Source of the DNA: Lachnospiraceae bacterium
GTDB lineage: Bacteria > Bacillota > Clostridia > Lachnospirales > Lachnospiraceae
Assembly (NCBI GenBank): GCA_024680675.1
Contig: JAILBX010000038.1
Span: forward strand, 1 to 41,939
Direction of reading: 5' to 3'
Length of the DNA: 41,939 nucleotides
Part shown: positions 1 to 8,118 of the stretch, one piece after another
How positions within the stretch are numbered: the stretch's first letter is position 1
Layout: every line of letters starts with the position of its first letter
Made by a program: the position numbers and the translations under genes
Notes under the pieces: model-generated
What the model saw: only the letters and a program-made list of their open reading frames with translations
What the model was told of the DNA's origin: nothing
Databases searched by the model: none

Positions 1-16
1 TAAATCAAAAAGATAA

Positions 17-38
17 CCCACCACCTTCAGGTGGTGGG
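17..38. repeat. Perfect 9-bp hairpin CCCACCACC/GGTGGTGGG
   Basis: A perfect 9-bp stem with the four-base loop TTCA. On the minus strand it is followed by TTATCTTTTT, so it could terminate transcripts coming from the hydrolase gene at 158-1090. Hairpins of this GGTGGTGG type also occur near ends of IS200/IS605-type elements, but no transposase is visible in the window. The role is therefore open. Confidence 0.7.
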
Positions 39-48
39 AGAAGCTTTT

Positions 49-80
49 CGCAGGTGCCGGGTTCAAGCCCGGTACCTGCG
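49..80. repeat. 13-bp hairpin with TTCAAG loop (minihelix-like)
   Basis: C49-G61 pairs with C68-G80 over 13 bp with one G.T pair, closing a TTCAAG hexaloop. The shape resembles a tRNA acceptor plus T-arm minihelix. No D arm or anticodon arm precedes it and the loop is one base short of a T loop, so it is not a tRNA gene. It may be the 3' end of a mobile element or another structured RNA. Confidence 0.6.
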
Positions 81-81
81 G

Positions 82-130
82 GATTGCGAAGCAATCTGAT
101 TTATAACGAGCAAATTGCGAAGAAATTTGC
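82..130. repeat. Two short hairpins sharing TTGCGAAG
   Basis: GATTGC-gaa-GCAATC (82-96) is followed by GCAAATT...AAATTTGC (110-130). Both contain TTGCGAAG around the loop. Together with the two preceding hairpins they form four stems in 115 bases. This looks like a dispersed palindromic repeat or element end. Only genome-wide copy counting would show which. Confidence 0.5.
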
Positions 131-157
131 GAGGTTGACAAGGGGTCATTTTGTGTC

Positions 158-1090
158 TTACCGGATATTGGCCTTCATAAATTTCAAAACCTCTTCTCCT
201 GCCTTTACAGCGGCCTCAGGTTTAAAACCATGGCCTTCATTTTCAAGGACAATAAGCCTGGCGTTTTTATAAAGCTTTGAGGCCTTTTCGGAATAGGACA
301 AGGGTACTATTTCATCCTTATCCCCGTGAAGGATCAGTACATTATTGGGATAGGAACCTATCTCATCAAAAACATTAAAATCGTGTATGGATGTAAAGAA
401 TTCCTTCCCTAATTTCATTCCCCAGAAATCTTCACTTTCAGGTATCATAGCCGTGTCCGGAAAGGTTTTACGCCAGTCATCGGCAATGCAGAGAGCAGGA
501 AAATAAAGTGCCATGGCACATACCTGATCTCCAAGCTCCTCTGTAGCAAGGGTAGTAACCAGTCCACCCTGACTTCCTCCAAAGAGAAATATATTATTCT
601 TATCTATCATGTCATCGTTTTTGAAGTATTCAAAAGCACTTAAGAGGTCACTCTTTTCAGTAAAGATAGTCATGTCCACAGTTTCACCGCTGCTTCTTGA
701 ATTTGCAGACCCACCGCAGAAATCCATAGTGTAGGCGGAAATACCGTTTGCAGCGTAGCTTTCTGCTTCCAGTCTGAAATCATCTCCCGATCCGTTATAA
801 CCGTGACACATTATGATCAGGGGGGTTTTTGAATCTGTTTCAGGAGAGTAAAGTGTACCATATATGGTATTTTCTCCATTTGCTATTTTAATGACTTCGG
901 ATTTTACTTTGTGATCAGATTTCATAACAAGCTCCTTAGAATAATTTTGTTCAGCTTCCCCGGCATCATCCCGTGTGGATTCCGGGGAGTTGTTCTGATC
1001 AGGCTCTTTAGGATCAGTATGAGCTGCCTTTTTACATCCTGTCATCAGACAAAGACCGATCATGATCATTATAAGAATTTTTTTCTTCAT
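158..1090 (-). CDS. Alpha/beta hydrolase lipoprotein (feruloyl/cinnamoyl esterase-like)
   Basis: A 310-residue secreted serine hydrolase. The N-terminus has a lipoprotein signal ending in the lipobox LMTGC (Cys about 19), followed by an acidic, Ser/Asn-rich linker to about residue 55. The hydrolase core shows the oxyanion segment HGYNGSG, the nucleophile elbow GGSQGG (Ser173), the acid HGDKDE (Asp259) and the base GHGF (His287), so the triad is complete. The GGSQGG elbow and a short insert after strand 6 resemble cinnamoyl/feruloyl esterases of gut Firmicutes and rumen Butyrivibrio, which release hydroxycinnamates from plant cell walls. That substrate is inferred; another ester is possible. 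The gene has its own promoter (-35 at 1184-1189, -10 at 1161-1166) and an AAAGGA ribosome site nine bases before ATG. It is transcribed divergently from the hydrolase at 1311. Confidence 0.88.
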   Translation of the reverse strand: MKKKILIMIMIGLCLMTGCKKAAHTDPKEPDQNNSPESTRDDAGEAEQNYSKELVMKSDHKVKSEVIKIANGENTIYGTLYSPETDSKTPLIIMCHGYNGSGDDFRLEAESYAANGISAYTMDFCGGSANSRSSGETVDMTIFTEKSDLLSAFEYFKNDDMIDKNNIFLFGGSQGGLVTTLATEELGDQVCAMALYFPALCIADDWRKTFPDTAMIPESEDFWGMKLGKEFFTSIHDFNVFDEIGSYPNNVLILHGDKDEIVPLSYSEKASKLYKNARLIVLENEGHGFKPEAAVKAGEEVLKFMKANIR

Positions 1091-1160
1091 TATCCGGATC
1101 CTTTCGTTAATGTGCCTATAAGCAATGAAAATATGAAAATATGCATCTTCCTACTATTTT

Positions 1161-1189
1161 ATATTACTCTGGCTTTTATAACTTGTCAA
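1161..1189 (-). promoter_or_regulatory. Promoter of the esterase-like gene
   Basis: On the minus strand TTGACA (1184-1189) and TAATAT (1161-1166) are separated by 17 bp, a near-consensus sigma-A promoter. Transcription would start near 1154, about 64 bases before the ATG at 1090. Confidence 0.75.
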
Positions 1190-1263
1190 AGTAAGTGATC
1201 CGGGGCACTTTTTCAGATATTATATTATCTGTAAAAGATGTTTTTCAAAAAATGACAAGTATA

Positions 1264-1272
1264 TGGTATAAT
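1264..1272 (+). promoter_or_regulatory. Extended -10 promoter for gene at 1311
   Basis: TGG-TATAAT (1264-1272) is an extended -10 element with no good -35 upstream. A second TGC-TATAAT lies at 1293-1301 but overlaps the ribosome binding site, so the first is the better candidate. Confidence 0.45.
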
Positions 1273-1310
1273 TCTAGTGTTATGTATTGGTTTGCTATAA
1301 TGAGGTTGGT

Positions 1311-2315
1311 ATGAAGATCAAAGAATATAAGGGATTAATATTTAAACTTGCCGCAGCACTGTCTATTATAAGCAGTGCTTATGTATACGCCGGCTGGCCT
1401 TTTTTTCATTTTATAACCTATGCAGGAGGAAGCAGGAAGGGGAGGGGTAATGAAAACCGTAAAAAATGGTTTTCCTTAAAGCATACTAAGATAAACCATC
1501 CTACCTATGAGCATGCAAGGGAATACAGAGAGGCCAGGGACTGGTGCAGAAAGCAGAAGATGGAGGAATGGTATATAAGAAGCATGGATGGACTTATGCT
1601 TCATGCTTCCTATCTTGAGGCCCTTAATCCAAAAAGATTTGTTATCCTCTGTCATGGGTATAGGGGAAGCAGGTTTGGAAGTGTGGCCAACATAGCAAAG
1701 TACCTTCACAGGGAAGGCTGTAATCTTCTTTTTATCGATCAGCGCTGCTGTGGAGAAAGCGATGGAAAATATATAACCTTTGGTGCTAAAGAACAGTATG
1801 ATGTTATTGAATGGATAAACCGGATCCAGAAGGAAAATCACAAAAGACTTCCCATATATCTTTACGGGCAGTCTATGGGAGCAACTTCCATACTTCTTGC
1901 ATCAGGTCATTCCCTTCCAAATGAAGTGAAGGGTATTATAGCAGATTGCGGTTTCCATTCCATGAAACAACAGCTTAGAGATATGGCATCGGAATGGTTT
2001 CATTTAAAAAGGATTGGTATCCTGCTTTTCAGAGTGGATCTTTTCTGCCATATTTTTGGGGGATTTTCAATGAAGGATACGGACGTGACCATGGCCTTAA
2101 AGCTGAATCAGAGTCCTGTGCTTTTCTTCCACGGAGAAAAGGATACTTATGTTTCACCGGTAAATTCAATTTATAATTATGAGCTTTGCAAGGCGGAAAA
2201 AGAGCTGGTTATGATACCTAAAAGCAGACATCTGTGCTGTTCCTATGATGCCCCGGCTTATTACAGAAAAAAGCTTATGGACTTTTTTGGAAAGTATGAT
2301 AAAGAGACTGTGTGA
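1311..2315 (+). CDS. Membrane-anchored alpha/beta hydrolase (YqkD-like)
   Basis: A 334-residue alpha/beta hydrolase. Residues about 8-30 form a hydrophobic N-terminal segment, so the enzyme is probably membrane-tethered. The core has HGYRGSRFG (oxyanion region), the nucleophile elbow GQSMG (Ser188), the acid GEKDTY (Asp278) and the base SRHLCC (His307). The layout, including the DQRCCGESDG strand-turn, matches the YqkD/BEM46-like group of serine hydrolases, whose substrates are mostly unknown. A start eight codons upstream is possible, but the ATG at 1311 follows GAGG at a good distance. The flavin reductase gene begins 81 bases downstream on the same strand, so co-transcription is likely. 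No specific substrate can be named. Confidence 0.82.
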   Translation: MKIKEYKGLIFKLAAALSIISSAYVYAGWPFFHFITYAGGSRKGRGNENRKKWFSLKHTKINHPTYEHAREYREARDWCRKQKMEEWYIRSMDGLMLHASYLEALNPKRFVILCHGYRGSRFGSVANIAKYLHREGCNLLFIDQRCCGESDGKYITFGAKEQYDVIEWINRIQKENHKRLPIYLYGQSMGATSILLASGHSLPNEVKGIIADCGFHSMKQQLRDMASEWFHLKRIGILLFRVDLFCHIFGGFSMKDTDVTMALKLNQSPVLFFHGEKDTYVSPVNSIYNYELCKAEKELVMIPKSRHLCCSYDAPAYYRKKLMDFFGKYDKETV

Positions 2316-2396
2316 TGCTTACGGAGCTATACTTCAAAAGCTTTACTGTTTCAATGGATCACAGCCTTAAAGGAAGGGGAAAGGGTATATTTTATT

Positions 2397-3002
2397 ATGG
2401 CAAAAGAATGTTGGAAGCCGGGGAATATGCTTTATCCTGTTCCTTCGGTGATGGTCAGCTGTAAAAGCGGAGAAGAAAGATCTAATATAATAACTGTTGC
2501 ATGGGCCGGAACCATATGCTCGGATCCGGCAATGGTGTCCATATCTGTCCGTCCTGAAAGATATTCGTATAATATTATTGAAAAGAGCAGGGAATTTGTG
2601 ATCAATCTTGTAACCGAGGAGCTTACAAAAGCCTGTGACTGGTGCGGAGTAAGATCGGGAAGGGATCACGATAAGTTTAAGGAACTTGGCCTTAAGGAAT
2701 ATTTTTCCGGTATCATAGAGGCTCCTGCCATAGAAGAGAGTCCCGTAAATATCTATTGTAAGGTAAAAAAGATAGAAAAGCTTGGATCTCATGATATGTT
2801 TATTTCAGAGGTGGTTGGAGTTACGGTGGATGACAGCTACATGGACAAAAGGGGCAGATTTGCCCTTGAAAGTTGTGGACTTATCACTTATTCCCATGGT
2901 GAGTACTATTCACTTGGAAAAAAGATCGGAAGCTTTGGATATTCGGTTAAGAAGCCTGCAAGGGCAAAAAAGACCAAGGGTAAAATTAGGAAGACAGTTT
3001 GA
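2397..3002 (+). CDS. Flavoredoxin / flavin reductase family protein
   Basis: A 201-residue FMN-binding split-barrel protein of the flavin reductase-like (RutF/flavoredoxin) family. The family signature is visible: PVPSVMVSCKS near the N-terminus, then ISVRPERYSYNII, FVINLVTEEL and the Cys-containing CDWCGVRSGRDHDKF segment typical of the clostridial/flavoredoxin subgroup. Length is normal. Members bind FMN and pass electrons between NAD(P)H or ferredoxin and acceptors in anaerobes; the partner here is unknown. The C-terminus ends in a basic Lys/Arg-rich tail (from about residue 183). The gene sits behind the hydrolase at 1311 and is followed by a terminator-like hairpin at 3025-3060. Confidence 0.88.
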   Translation: MAKECWKPGNMLYPVPSVMVSCKSGEERSNIITVAWAGTICSDPAMVSISVRPERYSYNIIEKSREFVINLVTEELTKACDWCGVRSGRDHDKFKELGLKEYFSGIIEAPAIEESPVNIYCKVKKIEKLGSHDMFISEVVGVTVDDSYMDKRGRFALESCGLITYSHGEYYSLGKKIGSFGYSVKKPARAKKTKGKIRKTV

Positions 3003-3024
3003 CCCAATATAGGGTATAATATAA

Positions 3025-3060
3025 GCTATGGAGTTTTATAAATTCCATAGCATTTTTTAT
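3025..3060 (+). terminator. Rho-independent terminator after flavin reductase
   Basis: GCTATGGA (3025-3032) pairs with TCCATAGC (3044-3051) and is followed by ATTTTTTAT. It separates the flavin reductase from the glycan operon that starts at 3075. Confidence 0.65.
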
Positions 3061-3074
3061 AAGGACTGGTTTAT

Positions 3075-4271
3075 ATGAAAAGAATAATATTATTTAAGGG
3101 AAACGGTATCTGTTATAATACCCTGAATATTTTTGCGGACATTGTTTCGGGAGAATTGAGTAAGTTGGGGATAGAAAGCGGCTTTGTGGATCTTTCTCTT
3201 CCTGCCGATGAGCTGGGGGACAACTTTGAGGATGAGGTTAAAAAGGGATGCGATGCATTTTTGGGCTTTAATATAGGCGATGTTCTTTTTGGTTGTGAAA
3301 ACCTTTTTAACTATTTAAAAAAGCCGGTATTTGACTGGATAGTCGATCACCCCTGTGAACATGCCCCGGTCATACAAAATAATATAAATGACTTCAATGT
3401 TATCTGCCTTGACAGGGATCATAAGATCTTTATCGAGAAATACCTGGAGGGGATAAATAAGGTGGCTTTTATACCCCTTGGAGGTTATTATGCTCCTGAA
3501 ACAGTAGCCGGACAGAGTGAGCTTCCCTTTGGCAGAGACCAGTTCGAAAGCAGAAGATATGATATATCCTTTACAGCAAGCCATATACCTTTGCCTGGAA
3601 TTATGAATAAGATCGATTCACTTCCGGACAGGATGAGAAAAATAAGCCTGACCATAATAGACTACTTAAAGCAGAATAGGGACTCTACAAATGAGGAGGC
3701 TCTTATCTATGCCTTAAATGAGGTCATTGGCACAAAGGATGTGGGAAATGAGATTATAAGGAAAATAGGATTTTATACAAAAACCGCCCTGTTTTACATG
3801 AGACAGTATGTAAGAGAAGAGTTTGTTAAAAATCTTATAAAATCGGGAGTAGAAGCCCACCTCTTTGGAGTAGGCTGGGAGGAGCTTGAAGGTGAGGGCC
3901 TTGGCAATATTATAATCCATGCCCCTATAAGCTATGAGGAAACAAGCCATATTGCATATGATTCAAGGATATCAATAAATATCCTTCCCTGGTTTAAAAA
4001 CGGCTTACATGACAGGATACCTACTTCAATGCTGAAGGGATCTGCGGTGTTTACTGATACTAACAAATATATTAATGAGGATTTCAGTCTGGCAGAGGAC
4101 AGGGAGCTGATCACCTTTGATATGAAGGATCCGGAAAGCGCTCCGGCTATACTTGAAGCTTTTGCCAAAGACAGGGATAAGCTTTATGATATTGCAGTAA
4201 GAGGAAGGAAAAAGGCAAAGGAAAGATTTGGATGGAACAGCAGGGTAAGAGAATTTCTTTCACTGCTTTGA
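3075..4271 (+). CDS. CgeB-like glycosyltransferase (GT1/GT4 fold)
   Basis: A 398-residue cytoplasmic glycosyltransferase of the CgeB/DUF3880-type group. The N-terminal half shows alternating beta-strand/helix segments and a motif resembling the DWIVDHP region of this family. The C-terminal half carries the Glyco_trans_1_2-like part (about 245-398), with HAPISYEETSHIAYDSRISIN, then RIPTSMLKGSAVFTD and the closing RERF-W-SR pattern. Such proteins glycosylate spore-surface or flagellar proteins or build surface glycans; donor and acceptor are not predictable. It is the first gene of a five-gene unit, and its stop codon lies just before the next start (4280). A paralogue of the same type is at 9583-10782. 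Confidence 0.8.
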   Translation: MKRIILFKGNGICYNTLNIFADIVSGELSKLGIESGFVDLSLPADELGDNFEDEVKKGCDAFLGFNIGDVLFGCENLFNYLKKPVFDWIVDHPCEHAPVIQNNINDFNVICLDRDHKIFIEKYLEGINKVAFIPLGGYYAPETVAGQSELPFGRDQFESRRYDISFTASHIPLPGIMNKIDSLPDRMRKISLTIIDYLKQNRDSTNEEALIYALNEVIGTKDVGNEIIRKIGFYTKTALFYMRQYVREEFVKNLIKSGVEAHLFGVGWEELEGEGLGNIIIHAPISYEETSHIAYDSRISINILPWFKNGLHDRIPTSMLKGSAVFTDTNKYINEDFSLAEDRELITFDMKDPESAPAILEAFAKDRDKLYDIAVRGRKKAKERFGWNSRVREFLSLL

Positions 4272-4279
4272 GGATAAAT

Positions 4280-7200
4280 ATGAGTAATAAACTGGACATA
4301 GAAGAATACAGAAAGCTTTGGGAAAGGGATAAGGACTATACTCCCGGCAAGAAGATCATTATAGTTATAGTATCCTTTAATTGTGAGCATCTTATGAAGG
4401 AAAATATAAATAGCATAAGAGCCACCCTTCCGAAGGAATGCTATAAAATAGTGGTGGTGGACAATGCTTCTACAGATGGTGTAGGAAGGTATCTTTCTGC
4501 GCAGGAGGATATTCTTCTTATAAAAAACCGGGAAAACGTGGGCTTTGGTCCTGCCTGTAATCAGGGAGTAAGGGCTACCCTGGGAAGTGAGCTTGAAAAT
4601 AGTGACATATTACTTTTAAATAACGATACAAGGCTTGCACCGGCCTCTCTTTATTATCTTATGAAGGCATTATACGAGGATGAGGCCACAGGGGCAGTGG
4701 GAGGAGTATCCAATTACGCCGGTAACAGGCAGCAGCTGGAGCTTTATTTTGACAGGGCTGAAAAATACATTGAGTTCTCTGAGGTAATAAACACTGAAAA
4801 GGAAGAATGCCTTGATGAGAGAGTAAGACTTTCAGGTTTCTGCATGCTCATAAGAAGGAAGCTCTGGGACGATATCGGAGGCTTTGATGAGGATTTTTCT
4901 CCGGGATATTTTGAAGATGATGCTTTATCCATGGAGATACTTAAAAGGGGCTTCAGGCTTAAGGTGGTAAAAAACAGTTTTATTTATCATGCCGGAAGTC
5001 AGAGCTTTATAAAGACCGATAACTATGAAGAGCTTTTAAAGGAACACAGGGAGCTTTTTATAAAGAAATACGGATTTGATATAATAGATTGCGCTTATGG
5101 GGATGAGGTCATACTTTTTAAGCTTCCCTATAAGAAGGAGGATAGCTTCAGAGTTTTGGAGCTTGGCTGCAAATTGGGAGCAGATCTTAAATCTATAAGG
5201 AACCGCTATGGAAATGCTTATCTTGCAGGAATAGAATCGGATCCCGCAATTTACGAGATCGCAAGACATACGGAAAATGTTTTTCCTTCTGTAAGAGCCT
5301 GTAAGGAAGGGGCAGGAGATGATAAATTCAATGTCCTGATAATTGATCCTTTGCTAATAGCAAAAATGTCCGGGGAGGAAAAGGCGGAGCTTGTGGGCTT
5401 GTGCGATCCAACTGCTCTTTTGATAACAAAAAATCCTGTATATGAAAACTTTCCTTTCAAGGATGTGAAACTGATAATATGGGATCTGGATGATACCTTC
5501 TGGAAGGGGACTTTAAGCGAAGAGGAGATAGTTCCCATCCCCGAGAATATAGAACTTGTAAAGCAGCTTACTGATAATGGGATCATAAATTCAATTTCAT
5601 CTAAAAATGATGAAGCTCCTGCTGTTTCAAAGTTAAAGGAAGTGGGGATTTATGATCATTTTGTTTTTAATAATATAAACTGGGATGATAAAGGGACACA
5701 GATAAGAGATAAGATTAAAAGAATGGGGCTTAGACCTGAGAATGTTCTCTTTATAGATGATAATGTGAGAAATCTTGAGGAAGCAAGGTATATATCAAAG
5801 GATCTGCTTACGGCAACTCCGGACATACTTTTGTATCTTGTGAATTTTGTTATTAAGCTTCATGGAAGTGATCGCTCTCATTCAAGGCTTGATCATTATA
5901 AAATCCTTGAAAGCAAGTCAATAGCCATGGATAAGAGCCTGTCAAAGGAGGAATTTCTTTATGACAGTGACATCCATGTTACCATTGATAAAAACTGCCT
6001 TGAAGAGCTTGACAGGATCCATGAGCTTTGTATGAGAACAAATCAGTTAAACTATACAAAGAACAGGGACGATAAGGAGCTGCTTACCAGATTTATAGTA
6101 AATGACTGGAATGATTCGGCTTATGTAAGGGTCAGAGACAGGTTTGGTGATTACGGTATAGTGGGTTTTTACTGTTTTAATAAAAGAGAAAAGAAGGTAG
6201 AGCACTTTTTCTTCTCTTGCAGGGTTCTTGGTATGGGGATCGAGCAGTATGTTTATCAGAAGCTTGGATGTCCCGATATGGAGATAAAGGAGCCTGTTGC
6301 AAGTCCTCTTTCAAAGACCTTAAAAACTCCCTGGATAAAGGAAGACAAGGGTCTTGAGATAAAGGAGGATAAGGTCAGAGACTCCAGAGTAAGAGTCCTT
6401 TTAAAGGGACCTTGCGATATGAGTGCCATAGAGCCATACCTTACGGGAGGAAATATAACCACAGAATTCAACTATATAAATGAAAAGGGTTTTGTGACAA
6501 CAGGGCAAAACCATACCATGCATATATATGAGAGTATGGAGCTTTCCGATAAGGAGATAGATGAAATACTAAAAGAGGTTCCCTTTATCATAAGAGGAGA
6601 CTTTGAGACCAAGCTTTTCAGCGAAGAGTACAGTATAATCTGCTTAAGCCTCCTGCAGGATCTTAGCGCTGGACTCTACAGAAACAGGGAAAGCGGGGCA
6701 TATATAAGCTTTTCAAGTAAAAACTATGACCTTACTTCTGAAAAATTCAGGGAAAGATTTATAAATAAAAGCATACAGGGTCATGATTTTGACTTTACCG
6801 AAGAGATAATAGACAGATTTTCACAAAAATGGGAGTTTATCGGCAACACACCAATAGATCTTCTCCTTCGTAATCTGGATTTCATTTATGATAATGTTAA
6901 GGGTAATCCAATATTCCTTATCATACTTGGCAGCGAGGTGGATTACGAGGGCTATAATGAGGAGTTTGACGGACTCTGTGAGATATACAGGGAGGTTAAT
7001 CCTATAATAAGAGCCTTTGCCGAGGATCATGACAATGTCAGGATAATAGATCCAAGTGACTATATTCATTCTCAGGAGGATTTTAATGACTCCATCAACC
7101 ATTACAGCAGAAATGTTTACTATGAGATAGCAGGCAAAATATGTGAGTATATAAACGAGGCAGTTGAAAAGCTTGCAAAAGAACAGGGAAGAGTAAAGTA

Positions 7201-8113
7201 TACAGACACCTTTGAAAAAATAGATATTCCCAAGGACTTTTACAGGCCTGAGAAGAGATCCGGCTTCCTTGTGGATGAGACAAGGAAAAAAATATGGGCT
7301 GTTCAGCTGGATCTGGTAAAGGAATTTGACAGGGTATGCCAAAAATACGGCCTGACCTACTATATGGATAACGGAACACTTCTGGGTGCCGTAAGACATG
7401 AAGGCTATATTCCCTGGGATAATGACATTGATCTGGTTATGATGAGGCCTGATTTTGACAGGCTTAAGAAGCTTGCAGACCGGGAGTTTACGGAGCCCTA
7501 TGGTTTTCAGGTTTCAGAGGATGTGGAGGGAATGGTCTATTTAAATGCCTTTGGGCGTCTCAGGAATGCCAATACCTCTGCAGTGGAGTTTTATGATGCT
7601 CCAAGAGCCAGGAACCAGGGAATATTTATTGATATTTTTGTTTTTGATGATGCCGGGGGTGACGGCAATGAGTCGGAAGTAAAATATAATATGAAGCTGG
7701 AGCTTTGGATCGCCTGTACCAATCCGGAGCTTTTGAGGGAAATGGCAGCAGGGGGTCAGACCAACCTTGACAGGGATTCTGTTTATAAGCTTTTAGAGCT
7801 GCCGGTTATGGAGAGAGTGGATACCTATGAAAAGTTCTGTCTGGAAAATTTCGGCCTCTCCACTAATATAAAGGTGCTGCAGGATCATACTCCGCCTATG
7901 CCAAGATCTTATTTTGACGGGGTTATCTACCTGCCCTTTGAAGGCTTAAGGCTTCCTGCACCTGTTAAGTATGACAGTGTTTTAAAAGCCAGATACGGAA
8001 ACTATATGAAGCCCGTTATGGCTCCCTCCCAGCATGAGGATATAGAAATGGATCCTCTGCATCCATATTATCTAAAGCTATGGCAGCATAACTCTCAGAC
8101 AGAAGAAAGGTAA
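4280..8113 (+). CDS. Giant fusion: GT2, HAD-IIIC/FkbH-like, SGNH-like, LicD
   Basis: A 1277-residue cytoplasmic multi-domain enzyme. The ATG at 4280 is chosen because TGAGGA precedes it; an upstream frame extension would overlap the previous gene. Domains in order: GT2 glycosyltransferase (about 24-285; DNAST at 61, NND at 114-116, FEDD at 211-214); a degenerate class I methyltransferase-like segment (about 288-390; ELGCKLG at 294); a HAD-IIIC/FkbH-like domain (about 396-535; WDLDDT with Asp402 and Asp404, SSKNDE, IDDN) followed by a GNAT-like part to about 665; an SGNH-hydrolase-like region (about 700-970; DSINH at 937-941); and a LicD nucleotidyl/phosphotransferase domain (about 1000-1277; DNDID at 1047-1051). 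FkbH-like proteins activate glyceryl groups, and LicD family members attach phosphocholine or related groups to surface glycans. The combined reaction is inferred: sugar addition plus decoration with acyl or phospho groups. No acyl carrier protein is visible nearby. Confidence 0.85.
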   Translation: MSNKLDIEEYRKLWERDKDYTPGKKIIIVIVSFNCEHLMKENINSIRATLPKECYKIVVVDNASTDGVGRYLSAQEDILLIKNRENVGFGPACNQGVRATLGSELENSDILLLNNDTRLAPASLYYLMKALYEDEATGAVGGVSNYAGNRQQLELYFDRAEKYIEFSEVINTEKEECLDERVRLSGFCMLIRRKLWDDIGGFDEDFSPGYFEDDALSMEILKRGFRLKVVKNSFIYHAGSQSFIKTDNYEELLKEHRELFIKKYGFDIIDCAYGDEVILFKLPYKKEDSFRVLELGCKLGADLKSIRNRYGNAYLAGIESDPAIYEIARHTENVFPSVRACKEGAGDDKFNVLIIDPLLIAKMSGEEKAELVGLCDPTALLITKNPVYENFPFKDVKLIIWDLDDTFWKGTLSEEEIVPIPENIELVKQLTDNGIINSISSKNDEAPAVSKLKEVGIYDHFVFNNINWDDKGTQIRDKIKRMGLRPENVLFIDDNVRNLEEARYISKDLLTATPDILLYLVNFVIKLHGSDRSHSRLDHYKILESKSIAMDKSLSKEEFLYDSDIHVTIDKNCLEELDRIHELCMRTNQLNYTKNRDDKELLTRFIVNDWNDSAYVRVRDRFGDYGIVGFYCFNKREKKVEHFFFSCRVLGMGIEQYVYQKLGCPDMEIKEPVASPLSKTLKTPWIKEDKGLEIKEDKVRDSRVRVLLKGPCDMSAIEPYLTGGNITTEFNYINEKGFVTTGQNHTMHIYESMELSDKEIDEILKEVPFIIRGDFETKLFSEEYSIICLSLLQDLSAGLYRNRESGAYISFSSKNYDLTSEKFRERFINKSIQGHDFDFTEEIIDRFSQKWEFIGNTPIDLLLRNLDFIYDNVKGNPIFLIILGSEVDYEGYNEEFDGLCEIYREVNPIIRAFAEDHDNVRIIDPSDYIHSQEDFNDSINHYSRNVYYEIAGKICEYINEAVEKLAKEQGRVKYTDTFEKIDIPKDFYRPEKRSGFLVDETRKKIWAVQLDLVKEFDRVCQKYGLTYYMDNGTLLGAVRHEGYIPWDNDIDLVMMRPDFDRLKKLADREFTEPYGFQVSEDVEGMVYLNAFGRLRNANTSAVEFYDAPRARNQGIFIDIFVFDDAGGDGNESEVKYNMKLELWIACTNPELLREMAAGGQTNLDRDSVYKLLELPVMERVDTYEKFCLENFGLSTNIKVLQDHTPPMPRSYFDGVIYLPFEGLRLPAPVKYDSVLKARYGNYMKPVMAPSQHEDIEMDPLHPYYLKLWQHNSQTEER

Positions 8114-8118
8114 AGAAG

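Noticed and set aside
49-80. tRNA gene
   Set aside because: Only an acceptor/T-arm-like hairpin is present. There is no D arm or anticodon arm and the loop is one base short.
2999-3020. Promoter TTGACC...TATAAT before the glycan operon
   Set aside because: The spacer is only 10 bp, too short for a sigma-A promoter.
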